A stretch of 49,853 nucleotides of DNA. Source: Chloroflexota bacterium (GTDB taxonomy: Bacteria > Chloroflexota > Anaerolineae > J036 > Brachytrichaceae). The position numbers and the translations under genes are program-made. The stretch lies in assembly GCA_021788625.1 (NCBI GenBank), contig JAJYKL010000021.1:1-49853 (forward strand), given 5' to 3'. The notes beneath the pieces are model-generated. The model did not search any database. It had not been told where the DNA came from and saw only the letters and a program-made list of their open reading frames with translations. Positions 27,101-34,431 of this stretch are shown piece after piece (position 1 is the first letter of the stretch; every line of letters begins with the position of its first letter).

Positions 27101-27797
27101 GCGCTGTGTGTAGGGCATCTCCACCGAAGGTGTTGATTACGTCGTGAGCCTTAACAGTGCCGGCGTTATAGGCCAGTGCTGCCAATACGACGTAGCCGTC
27201 AAACTGGTCGAGTTGTTCGCGGATGAGTTGTGCGCCGGTGAGCACCTGTACGAGCAGATCCTTTGCTGCATAACTTGCTGCAAAGCGCGCATTTAGATCA
27301 ACATCGGAGAGTGACGGGTTGTCGCTCAAGCCCAGCGCCATCAGCTTCGTCGTGCGAGAGAGCCGGCTGATCACATACGGGCGTGTGCCAGCCGTGACCT
27401 GCAGGACGCCGTCGGGGCTGTTCGCGTCTGCCCCCTCCACGCCGAGGAACGCTTTCAGTAGCAGCGGGGGCAGTTGCATCTGTGTTGCCGCCTGTGCCAC
27501 CGCGTCCGCCAGGGAGCGGTCATAAGCCGATGCAGAATCCGTCATGGAAGACAGAAACTGCCGGCCGCCAGCGCTCAACATGACGAAGCCCGTAAGGCCA
27601 GCGGGCACAACCGAGGAATTAACCACGCGCACAGGCAACCACACCACTGCTCCGGCTCCCTGTGCATGACCCGTAGCCTCCACCACGTCGCCAGGCAATA
27701 AGGCACCTGCAATCGATGACGGGTCCACCACCGGCGCGATGCGGAAATGCAGGCCCGTTTCGGAGACGGTGTCCGGGTTTACCTTGAAGCTGGCCAT
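24186..27797 (-). CDS. 1203-residue multidomain protein: SH3, lysozyme-like, C39-like peptidase, SH3 repeats, glycosidase-like
   Basis: Order of parts: an SH3b-like domain at about 1-80; a lysozyme/SLT-like region at about 92-220, with E121 (GVEGAD) and the SLT hallmark AYNAG at 209-213; a papain-like C39_2-type region at about 355-540 with Q363, candidate catalytic C387 (GAYGCTLVCLTM), H481 (NHWVLLYA) and D507 (IHDPW); SH3b-like repeats near 555-625, 675-750 and 815-885 joined by Pro/Thr linkers; and a TIM-barrel glycosidase-like domain at about 900-1200 with E998 (GNEVN) and E1128 (TETGAFG) in the positions of acid/base and nucleophile in clan GH-A. All could act on cell wall or polysaccharide. 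No signal peptide is seen, which is odd for such a protein. No ribosome site precedes the ATG; TATAGT lies 10 nt upstream. Confidence 0.75.
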   Translation of the reverse strand: MASFKVNPDTVSETGLHFRIAPVVDPSSIAGALLPGDVVEATGHAQGAGAVVWLPVRVVNSSVVPAGLTGFVMLSAGGRQFLSSMTDSASAYDRSLADAVAQAATQMQLPPLLLKAFLGVEGADANSPDGVLQVTAGTRPYVISRLSRTTKLMALGLSDNPSLSDVDLNARFAASYAAKDLLVQVLTGAQLIREQLDQFDGYVVLAALAYNAGTVKAHDVINTFGGDALHTALQYHKSIGSGLDQVTVQPGIVQTDPSNGKQWVRFPVIANDTSLEIFQYLYMRQVPGRNFGILDFIFRPALLAPLNLYQGDVPPGDDVPGRVLLVSGGQFAFKGDAPAPPIDTPPAPPPRVVKVFNTLPLSQRDPQWKNVILGFGDASSTIGAYGCTLVCLTMVANGMGYDETPATLNEKLKALGPNVGFTGPLIMFAGLQAALPGIQFTNFVRCRDVDAPMASVDSALDAGLPVVVEVDFSPAPGLQNHWVLLYARQALDPLGNGSPGSDYLIHDPWPVPAESSASLMQRYGFVGSAVRIIKTAVFYDGHNPNAQPPLTVVVNNDPDITDAGGLALRDAPLTGNLLVRLPCGTPLQSVEPPKMVTQKLGQLGVWLNVKDADGRVGYVPAWMVHALAPTTPTPSTSPVVQQAAVSTPLPISARAFTDAVQEPLRDPRAMDAVNVQVLDNADIARANGLALRASPGGGIIRTRLPAGTLLSVREPVASALAKIGQTGQWLNVITAGSKQGFVAACYVILTPSPETPVSEALVPPATMAALPQVPSPNLVATESVAPLVRTQPVITATPVQIAPVKAEVIAQGVVIASIETPLLDAPSINTPTNVDPAWRVSAGTPLHVTEGSNWAAKLGHADQFIRVQSYAFKEGYVQASLVSVPEYVDRRTPAVDTQLPRGTSAWLYGLHDPYDRRLFAEGGKAGWVLFSEDVETGAGNVAYANWSYAGYGVIARLSNGNSNPCTVVATAQSDAFAALCAKWVLNSAGCNTWVIGNEVNNSREWPEGDRHAARAITPESYAACFNLTRASIKAVQPNAIVIPGALDPYQGLRVNSLEWFTRMLASINDLDGIALHCRTNGYAPGLVTDLSRLDDEALHWQYQHFRAYSTFLDVIPARWRSRPVFITETGAFGTAPWNGGENGWVQAAYAEIERWNQQPLAQQIRALILYRWSGDQYSIMDRPGVLNDFRALLKGTDYRWRKS

Positions 27798-28230
27798 GAC
27801 GCTGTGTACTATATTGGCTCTAGTCGATCACATATATGGTCCTACTGCTACGACGACTCGCACCAAAAACAGGCGTTTCTAAGGCGATTTGAGTTACAAA
27901 AGATTATAGCATCCGTATACAATAAGGCGACATCATTTAAACGAACCTTCGGAACGTTGCCATGGATGAAATGAACAATGACACCTTCCACATAAGATGT
28001 GAGTTCAGCGTTATCAACTCATTATTGATTACTCACGGCCCTGATAATCGCCGGGCCGCCCGATGGCCAAAATCAATTCATCATTTACCGGTCAGGCAAG
28101 GTGCAGACCTTCAAAGCAGAGCACCTGACGCGATGAGTATTGCAACCTTTGGGCAGCGCGTCGGTTGTCGCATGCAGCAGGTGCCGGGCAGCCCGGATTT
28201 GGCGACCAATAACAGGAGGGTACACGTACG
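27798..28230. other. Divergent gene-free stretch with a nested hairpin
   Basis: This 433-nt stretch separates two divergent genes. It contains nested inverted repeats: outer ATTGATT/AATCAAT (28024-28030 and 28071-28077) and inner CGGCCC/GGGCCG (28036-28041 and 28053-28058). A 90-codon plus-strand frame at 27962-28234 has no ribosome site and no protein-like features. The ribosome site AGGAGGG of the nucleoside hydrolase is at about 28213-28219. Confidence 0.5.
27808..27813 (-). promoter_or_regulatory. -10 box of the multidomain protein gene
   Basis: On the minus strand TATAGT ends 10 nt before the ATG at 27797, and no Shine-Dalgarno lies between. Leader of about 3 nt expected. Confidence 0.4.
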
Positions 28231-29124
28231 ATGACAACGAACACGACGACCAAAGTGATCCTCGACACCGATATTGGATCTGACATCGACGATGCCGTGT
28301 GCCTGGCCTATCTGCTCTCGCAGCCCCGCTGCGACCTGTTGGGCATCACCACGGTCACAGGCGAAGTGGAGAAGCGTGCCATGCTGGCCAGTGTGTTGTG
28401 CAAGGTGTCTGGCAAGCAGATACCCATCTACCCTGGGGTGGACACACCCTTGCTTGTCCCGCAGAAACAGCCCATCGCGCAACAGGCCGCGGCACTGGAG
28501 AAGTGGGAACACGACACGCAATTTCCACAGGGTGAGGCCGTGGAATTCATGCGCAAGACAATCCGCGCGCACCCCGGCGAGGTGACACTCCTCACCATTG
28601 GTCCGTTGACCAACATCGGCCTGCTCTTCAAGGTGGACCCGGACATTCCGCGTCTTTTAAAGCAGATCGTGTCGATGTGCGGCGTGTACACCGACCTCAC
28701 TCCGCTTTATGGTCCACTGGAGTGGAACGCCATGCTGGACCCGCACGCTACGGCAATCGTCTACCGCGCACCGGTCGCGGTTCATCGCTCCATTGGCCTG
28801 GATGTGACTACGCGGGTAACGATGGACGCGGCGCAGGTGCGCCAGCGGTTCCAGGCTCCGCTTCTGCGTCCGGTGCTGGACTTTGCCGATGTTTGGTTCC
28901 AGCATGCCAACCGCATCACATTCCACGATCCGCTGGCTGCGACCACGATTTTCGATGACTCCATCTGTTCGTTTAAGCCAGGCGATGTTGAAATCGAGCT
29001 GGGGGATGAGAAGTTATTGGGCCAGACGTGCTGGCACCCCCATGCCGGGCTACGACGTCACGAAGTCGCGCTGCAGGTTGATCCCGAGCGCTTCTTCAAC
29101 CACTATTTCGGTACAGTCAAGTAA
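28231..29124 (+). CDS. Nucleoside hydrolase (IunH/RihA family)
   Basis: A 297-residue enzyme with the signature [11 protein letters not shown] (12-22), whose aspartates bind calcium and the ribose hydroxyls. [11 protein letters not shown] and the C-terminal FHDPLAATT with the catalytic-region histidine and aspartate are also typical. It splits nucleosides to base plus ribose in salvage. The strong ribosome site AGGAGGG sets the start. The next gene is convergent, 82 nt away. Which nucleosides are used is unknown. Together with xpt it points to purine/pyrimidine salvage, although the genes are 27 kb apart. Confidence 0.93.
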   Translation: MTTNTTTKVILDTDIGSDIDDAVCLAYLLSQPRCDLLGITTVTGEVEKRAMLASVLCKVSGKQIPIYPGVDTPLLVPQKQPIAQQAAALEKWEHDTQFPQGEAVEFMRKTIRAHPGEVTLLTIGPLTNIGLLFKVDPDIPRLLKQIVSMCGVYTDLTPLYGPLEWNAMLDPHATAIVYRAPVAVHRSIGLDVTTRVTMDAAQVRQRFQAPLLRPVLDFADVWFQHANRITFHDPLAATTIFDDSICSFKPGDVEIELGDEKLLGQTCWHPHAGLRRHEVALQVDPERFFNHYFGTVK

Positions 29125-29206
29125 TTCGCTATGGAAGCACTGAGGGCAAAGAGGCTATTGGGTTTCACTCCATATCCTCCGTGTCCTCAGTGTCATCCGG
29201 AGCGAA

Positions 29207-29953
29207 TTAAAACTCGTGCGAGTTGAGATATTCTGCACTCTTGCGAACAGCTTCGAGCATATCGGTGGCGCAGCGGTCAAGCTCAACAATCAACCATTGC
29301 AGTGTGGATGCATCGGCCGCTCCAATGATGCGGGACCAATTCATGCGGCCTTCGCCGACGGCTGTCATCGGCTCCTTTCGGTCGATCGGGCCGTCTTTGA
29401 TGTGCAGCAGTGGCAGGCGCTTGGCGTACTGGCGCACGATGGCCGATGGATCGCCTCCTCCCACGGCACACCAGTAGGTATCCAACTCAGAGAAGGCGTC
29501 GGGTGCACGTTCCATCAAAAGTTGATAGGGCGTCTTGCCACCGAAGGTGTGGTCAAACTCCCAATAGTGGTTATGGAAGCCGAAGCGCAGGCCATGCGGC
29601 GTGAGCAGTTCAGCAGCGCGTTGGAAGTCGTCGGCTGCTTTCTGCGTACCCGCTTCAGTGAGGAACTGGTCTGGCCCATATCCGGCGACGTGCAGGGTGT
29701 AGCCGAGGGTGCCGCATAAATTCACAATCTCGTTGAGGTTCTGCGATGTGGGCAGGGGGCCGTGATTTGAGCTGACCTGCAGGCCCAGATCGTCCAGCAC
29801 CTTACGCGCCTCTTTAGGCGACATACCATACAAACCAGCCGGCTCCACACCTGCATAACCGTAGGAGGCAACCTTCTTTAACACGCCGATGTAGTCGCTC
29901 TTGGCCTCTTCACGAACAGAATAGAGTTGAATGGATACAGGATACTTCTTCAT
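29207..29953 (-). CDS. Sugar phosphate isomerase/epimerase (AP endonuclease 2-like TIM barrel)
   Basis: A 248-residue TIM barrel of the xylose-isomerase-like family. The start VSIQLYSVREEAKSD is typical. GFHNHYWEF carries metal-site residues, YWCAVGGGDP follows, then LLHIKDG and a final IVELD with the last acidic ligand. Members isomerise or epimerise sugars and inositols (IolE/IolH-like). AAGGAACCC lies just before the ATG, so this gene has a normal ribosome site. It is downstream of the ROK gene on the same strand (72 nt apart), and both concern sugar metabolism, so they may be co-transcribed. Confidence 0.87.
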   Translation of the reverse strand: MKKYPVSIQLYSVREEAKSDYIGVLKKVASYGYAGVEPAGLYGMSPKEARKVLDDLGLQVSSNHGPLPTSQNLNEIVNLCGTLGYTLHVAGYGPDQFLTEAGTQKAADDFQRAAELLTPHGLRFGFHNHYWEFDHTFGGKTPYQLLMERAPDAFSELDTYWCAVGGGDPSAIVRQYAKRLPLLHIKDGPIDRKEPMTAVGEGRMNWSRIIGAADASTLQWLIVELDRCATDMLEAVRKSAEYLNSHEF

Positions 29954-30025
29954 ATGGGTTCCTTACCGTCTCCGGAAGTTCACTATGAAACGCATGACGT
30001 TGGTAGGTGATGGTCGCGCCATCCG

Positions 30026-30979
30026 TCATGCCTGGATATCACATGCCAGCGCAGCAGCGCCCAGCAAGCCACTATCGTCGCCGAGTACGGCCCGCACAAT
30101 AGGTCGGTTGCGGTAGGGTGGCATGGCGTACTGATTTACGGTGGCGCGGACGGGTTCGAACAGCAAATCGCCCATCAACGAGACGGAACCGCCCACCACG
30201 ATCATGGCTGGGTCGAACAGGTGGAAGACGTTCACGAATCCCAGCCCGATGATGCGCGCGGCTCGTGCCACGATCTGCATTGCCAGGGTGTCGCCCATTT
30301 GCGCAGCATCGCCCACCTCCCTGGCTGTCACTGCATTGATGTCGCCGCCAGCCAGCTCCAACATGCGCGAGGCGCTGCCTTCGCGCAGTTTCTTTTGTGC
30401 CAGGCGGCCGATTGCCGTGCCCGACGCCAGGCCCTCAAAACTACCCGGCACGCCGGCGTGCGTCCAATCCGCATCGATGTCCATGACGATGTGGCCCACC
30501 TCGGTCGCCAGGCCGTGCAGCCCGAGCACGAGCTGGTTATTCAGGATCACGCCCGCGCCGATGCCCGTGCTTAACGTGATGTAGGTCATGTCTTTCACAC
30601 CGCGAGCGGCGCCATAGCGTTGCTCACCCAGTGCGGCCAGGTTCGCGTCATTGCCGATCTCCACCGGAATGCCTAGCTCGCGGCGCAGGATGTCGCGCAG
30701 GGGGACGTCGGTCCAGCCGGGCAGGTTCGGCGCGTACATCACTACACCGGTGTATGGATTCAGCGGTCCCGGCGAAGCGATGGCTGCTGTGCGCACCGTG
30801 CCGGACTCGGGCATGACGGCGCGCATGGCCTTGACCATGCGGGCGATGACGGCCTGCGGCCCCTCGGGGGCTAGCGTGGCCGTCTTGACGCGCTTGAGGA
30901 TCTGACCTTCTTCATTGCATAGCGCAGCGCGGATGCTGGTGCCACCAAGGTCGACTGCGATTACTTGCTGCGTAGTCAT
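30026..30979 (-). CDS. ROK family protein (sugar kinase-like) lacking the zinc cysteines
   Basis: From ATG 30979 the product has 317 residues. The ATP-binding loop is VDLGGTSIRAAL (about 9-20). NDAN holds the catalytic aspartate D111. STGIGAGVILN is the phosphate-2 loop. EVGHIVMD contains E160 and H163. The zinc motif of ROK proteins, CxCGxxGCxE, aligns with T173-H-A-G-V-P-G-S-F-E182: all three cysteines are replaced (T173, A175, S180) but H163 and E182 remain. No N-terminal winged helix is present, so it is a kinase and not a ROK repressor. It likely phosphorylates glucose, fructose, N-acetyl sugars or similar. An in-frame upstream extension to 31111 has no family similarity. Confidence 0.87.
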   Translation of the reverse strand: MTTQQVIAVDLGGTSIRAALCNEEGQILKRVKTATLAPEGPQAVIARMVKAMRAVMPESGTVRTAAIASPGPLNPYTGVVMYAPNLPGWTDVPLRDILRRELGIPVEIGNDANLAALGEQRYGAARGVKDMTYITLSTGIGAGVILNNQLVLGLHGLATEVGHIVMDIDADWTHAGVPGSFEGLASGTAIGRLAQKKLREGSASRMLELAGGDINAVTAREVGDAAQMGDTLAMQIVARAARIIGLGFVNVFHLFDPAMIVVGGSVSLMGDLLFEPVRATVNQYAMPPYRNRPIVRAVLGDDSGLLGAAALACDIQA

Positions 30980-30986
30980 AGATGCT

Positions 30987-30992
30987 ATTGTA
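30987..30992 (-). promoter_or_regulatory. -10 box of the ROK gene, predicted leaderless
   Basis: On the minus strand TACAAT ends 7 nt before ATG 30979; there is no ribosome site in between. Confidence 0.45.
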
Positions 30993-31443
30993 GCCACGGA
31001 GCAAAGAACCCACACCCTCATACTGCGCACGGGAGGTGCAGGTGGTAGTCCACGCCCAACAGTGCGACTGTCATTCTGCAACGAAGCCGAGGAATCTTTG
31101 TCGCTATGCACACATCACGAGGTGGGCGCCAGCCTTCCACCGCAGCAGGATGTGCCCCCTTCCCGCGGGTTGGTTGACGTCATCGCAATGTCCACCGCAA
31201 GTACAGCGAAAACTAATGGCCGGCGCGACGACACAAAGACGCGCGCGGGCAGAAGCTGAAGCGGGTAGTCAGGGCGCGTAGAGCGTAAAGGCAAGGAACC
31301 GGGCGTGCAAACAGTGCACCACCTGTGAGGAGTACCCGCGCTGCCCCAACCCGATCAGCCGGGCATCGAGGGCATATCATATGTGGCGGGGCGATATGGC
31401 CACGATACATGTGGCGATGAGAGTGGAACACAGGAGGCAATCC
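30993..31443. other. Gene-free stretch before the DinB gene, with a dispersed repeat
   Basis: About 450 nt without a supported gene. It includes a REP-like unit at 31067-31104. The in-frame upstream extension of the DinB frame (31381-31443) is not protein-like. AGGAGG at about 31432-31437 belongs to the DinB gene. Confidence 0.5.
31067..31104. repeat. Degenerate copy of a dispersed intergenic repeat
   Basis: CTGTCATTCTGCAACGAAGC at 31068 onward, continuing GAGGAATCTTTGTCGC, resembles a short repeat of the type TGTCATTCTGAGCGAAGCGAAGAATCT seen between genes in many bacteria. Only one copy is recognised here. Confidence 0.4.
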
Positions 31444-31971
31444 ATGCAAAGCGACGTGCTTTATCAGGAGCTGGCATACGGCGCGGAGATCATCCAGACT
31501 CTGGTGGTGGGCGTGACGCCCGAGCAGGCGCGGGTCAAGCCCTCGCCCGACGCGTGGTCGGTGCTGGAGGTCGTGTGCCACCTATGCGATGAGGAGCGTG
31601 AGGACTTCAGGCAGTACCTGGACCTTATCCTGCACCGGCCCGACCAGCCCTGGCTACAGATCGACCCACAGGGGTGGGTGACGGCACGCCGGTATAACGA
31701 GCGCGACCTGGCCGCGTCACTGGACGATCTCCTGCAGGAGCGCGGACGCTCGCTGGCATGGCTGAAGGCGCTCCCCGCGCCGGACTGGGACACATCGGTC
31801 GTGTTGACGTTCAGCCCGTCCGAGGAGAAACACCGCGTCAGTGCCGGCAACATGCTGGCCGCGTGGGTGGCGCACGACAACCAGCACATGCGCCAGCTGG
31901 TGGAGCTGCGCCGCGCGCGTCTGCTGCGCCTGACCGAACCCTACGCCGTCCAGTACGCGGGCAGGTGGTAA
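31444..31971 (+). CDS. DinB family protein
   Basis: ATG 31444, behind AGGAGG, gives 175 residues. The four-helix DinB/YfiT fold is suggested by WSVLEVVCHLCDEE with the first metal histidine and by WVAHDNQHMRQLVEL with the second and third (H-D-x-x-H-x-x-Q-L). Such proteins are metal-dependent thiol S-transferases (bacillithiol or mycothiol dependent in some phyla) or of unknown activity. The cofactor in this organism is unknown. It is convergent with the YggT gene, with 13 nt between the stops. Confidence 0.88.
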   Translation: MQSDVLYQELAYGAEIIQTLVVGVTPEQARVKPSPDAWSVLEVVCHLCDEEREDFRQYLDLILHRPDQPWLQIDPQGWVTARRYNERDLAASLDDLLQERGRSLAWLKALPAPDWDTSVVLTFSPSEEKHRVSAGNMLAAWVAHDNQHMRQLVELRRARLLRLTEPYAVQYAGRW

Positions 31972-31984
31972 GCGACGTTCCACC

Positions 31985-32482
31985 CTACGACGCCGTCGTA
32001 TACGGCGGTCTGTAGAACAGCACCCAAATCAGCTTCACGATCAGCCATCCCAGCAGCGCGTAGACGAGCATGGCGATCAGAGTCGTGATCTCGATAACCA
32101 ACCCGACTGCAGCCGGGTTCGTCGTCAGGTTGTAGAACGGCACCATGAACGGCACCGACAGGCCGTAGATGAGCTGCGCGAAGCCGGCTGCAGGGTTCGC
32201 GCCGATCAGTTTGAGCACGAACCGCACGCCCAGCAGCACCTCGATGATGTCGACTGCCAGCCAGACGAACTGGGTAACGCGTGTGAGCCCATAGCGCCTT
32301 CGCACCATCCAGCTCGCCGTCCGGTTGGTGGTCACCGTCTCAGTGTATTGCGCCACGGGCGCAATCGGCACAGTCGCGTGTTGTTGCTCCGCGCCGGGTG
32401 CAGCTTCATCCAACGTGTTCACCTCGTGCACACTGCCGTATGTGGAGTCTTCATCATACTCAGCATGTTTCACATTACGCAT
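31985..32482 (-). CDS. YggT family membrane protein
   Basis: ATG 32482 behind AGGAGGG (32494-32488) gives 165 residues. The first 75 are polar and acidic, with no family similarity. From about 80 comes the YggT domain: VWLAVDIIEVLLGVRFVLKL, then the GANP turn, and a second pair of helices ending IAMLVYALLGWLIVKLIWVL. YggT proteins are integral membrane proteins tied to osmotic tolerance or cell-division sites; a molecular role is not established. The long N-terminal cytoplasmic tail is larger than in the E. coli form. A longer upstream frame to 32566 is ruled out by the strong ribosome site. Confidence 0.83.
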   Translation of the reverse strand: MRNVKHAEYDEDSTYGSVHEVNTLDEAAPGAEQQHATVPIAPVAQYTETVTTNRTASWMVRRRYGLTRVTQFVWLAVDIIEVLLGVRFVLKLIGANPAAGFAQLIYGLSVPFMVPFYNLTTNPAAVGLVIEITTLIAMLVYALLGWLIVKLIWVLFYRPPYTTAS

Positions 32483-32911
32483 GACAACCCTCCTCGGTAT
32501 AAGCAGAAATAAATAGCATATACAATAAATTTGGTTCTCATTCCATAACGCAGGCGTTGCGAACACTTACTATGATGGAATGTGATAATTAAGAATACCT
32601 GAGTGCAATTTAACACCCGCCCTCCGTCCTCCGTCCATCGCCCTAATATGGTTACCCGACACTGCTGTTATGACCTAATGTGCCACTGCATAATTACATA
32701 ACTGCTTTATGACACAGGCGACAGGTCAAACAGGAATATAACGAACCCTATACATAAGCATCCGTAGACAGCATATTTATAAGGGGCTTTGTATACGGTT
32801 CCTTAAGTGCATATTGTTCCTATGAGGTATTAGCGCAACAGTCCATTCCTTATCCCCTCGACACGAGGTATGCTTAAGGCTGTTTACGCTTGTTGGTGAA
32901 GGGGGTATGGT
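32483..32911. other. Divergent AT-rich gene-free stretch
   Basis: This 429-nt region between yggT and the glycosidase is AT-richer than its surroundings. A short hairpin CCTCG-ACA-CGAGG lies near 32866. No promoter pair is convincing. The ribosome site AGGGGGTA of the next gene is at about 32899-32906. Confidence 0.5.
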
Positions 32912-34375
32912 ATGAGTAATACGACTACGGCCCAACGAGGTGGGCCGGTCACGATTGATTGGGGGAAGGTAATCCGTGAATCGAACACGACGCCCACGCT
33001 GCAGGTGGTCGTCAACCCACCGCTGCGGCGCGGGTCGTCCATCCACGACCAGGCCTTTGAGCAACTGCACAGTCTCGGCGCGGACTACGTGCGCTTCGTG
33101 CCGTGGTTTCCCTATCCACGCCTCGGCATCGCGGAGCTTCAGCCGCCCGCAGGCGGAAAGACCAGTTGGGACTTCTCGCTCGTCGACCCGCTCACGGTCG
33201 ATTTTCTCGAGGCGACCAGGGGGCATTCCGTGATACTCAACTTCAGCACCATCCCGCCGTGGATGTTCAAGACGGATCAGCCGGTCGCCTACCCGGCCGA
33301 CCCCGACCAGCCTGTGTGGGACTACCAGAAGGGCACCGAGTTGCGTGACCCTTCGCTGAAGGAGTTGGGCGACTATTATGCCCGCCTGGTCGCCTGGTAC
33401 ACGCGCGGCGGTTTCGAGGATGAGACCGGAAAGCGCCACGAGTCCGGCTACCACTATACGATCGACTACTGGGAGGTGCTAAATGAGCCCGACTTCGAGC
33501 ACGGCACCACGCCCGAGCAGTACACGCAGCGCTATGATGCCATCGTGACCGCCGTCCGGAAGGTGGCGCCCGGGACCAAGTTCGTCGGGATGTCGCTGGC
33601 CATGCCGGGGCGCAACCCGCGCTTCTTCGAGCACTTCCTGAATCCGCGCAACCACCAGCCTGGCGTGCCGCTGGACATGGTCAGCTACCATTTCTACGCT
33701 GTGCCAAATGCAGACGAGACCCTGGACGTTCAGCAGCACACCTACTTCACGCAGGCCGACGGCTTCATCAATACTGTGCGCTTCATCGAAGCCATCCGCC
33801 AGCGTCTTTCGCCGGGCACCCGCACGACCGTCAACGAGATCGGATCCATCAGTGCGGAGGACCTGGGGCAGGGCTCTCCCGGGTATGTCTTCCAGCCCAT
33901 CCCGAACTCCTACTGGAATCTGTCCGCCGCAACCTATGCATACGTGTTCGCGCACCTGGCCTTGCTGGGCATCGACGTGGCGGGGGAAAGCCAACTGGTC
34001 GGCTACCCGACGCAGTTTCCGAGCGTCAGCCTGCTCGACTGGAACACCGGCGCCCCCAACGCGCGGTTCCGCGTACTGCAATTGCTGAAACAGCACTTCG
34101 GCCCTGGCGACCAGATCGTAAGCACCACCACTGGCGCATTCGTCACCGCACAGCAGTACCACGCGCAGGGCTTCCGCACCCGCGATGGTAAACGCAAGCT
34201 GCTGCTCATCAGCAAGCGCGACCGCCCTCTCGACGTTGCGCTGCCTGGATTCGCGGGAGCACGCGCCGAGGTGGTGGATCAGGACACGGCCGGAGGCCAG
34301 GCGCGTACCGAACGGCTGGACGGAGATTCATTTCGCTTGCCCAGTTTCGCTGTTGCAGTGATAACACTGCCCTGA
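32912..34375 (+). CDS. Glycoside hydrolase, GH39/clan A-like
   Basis: A 487-residue TIM-barrel glycosidase. WEVLNEPDF (187-195) holds the clan GH-A acid/base E192 after the conserved N191. TTVNEIGS (305-312) holds E309, in the place of the nucleophile. VSYHFYAVP between them fits a GH39 beta-xylosidase- or iduronidase-like barrel. The C-terminal region after about 390 looks like a beta-sandwich (LLLISKRDRPLDVALPGF). No signal peptide is visible, so it would act on imported oligosaccharides or be exported by a non-classical route. AGGGGGTA is the ribosome site. Its substrate cannot be assigned. It is 56 nt before ketopantoate reductase; co-transcription is possible but functionally unrelated. 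Confidence 0.77.
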   Translation: MSNTTTAQRGGPVTIDWGKVIRESNTTPTLQVVVNPPLRRGSSIHDQAFEQLHSLGADYVRFVPWFPYPRLGIAELQPPAGGKTSWDFSLVDPLTVDFLEATRGHSVILNFSTIPPWMFKTDQPVAYPADPDQPVWDYQKGTELRDPSLKELGDYYARLVAWYTRGGFEDETGKRHESGYHYTIDYWEVLNEPDFEHGTTPEQYTQRYDAIVTAVRKVAPGTKFVGMSLAMPGRNPRFFEHFLNPRNHQPGVPLDMVSYHFYAVPNADETLDVQQHTYFTQADGFINTVRFIEAIRQRLSPGTRTTVNEIGSISAEDLGQGSPGYVFQPIPNSYWNLSAATYAYVFAHLALLGIDVAGESQLVGYPTQFPSVSLLDWNTGAPNARFRVLQLLKQHFGPGDQIVSTTTGAFVTAQQYHAQGFRTRDGKRKLLLISKRDRPLDVALPGFAGARAEVVDQDTAGGQARTERLDGDSFRLPSFAVAVITLP

Positions 34376-34431
34376 CAGGCCGCGACTTCCGGGGTGCATT
34401 CCCGTGGCCCGTGCCAGAGGTTTATGACAGC

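Noticed and set aside
27962..28234. 90-codon plus-strand frame before the nucleoside hydrolase
   Set aside because: No ribosome site, unlikely composition, and overlaps the start of a real gene.
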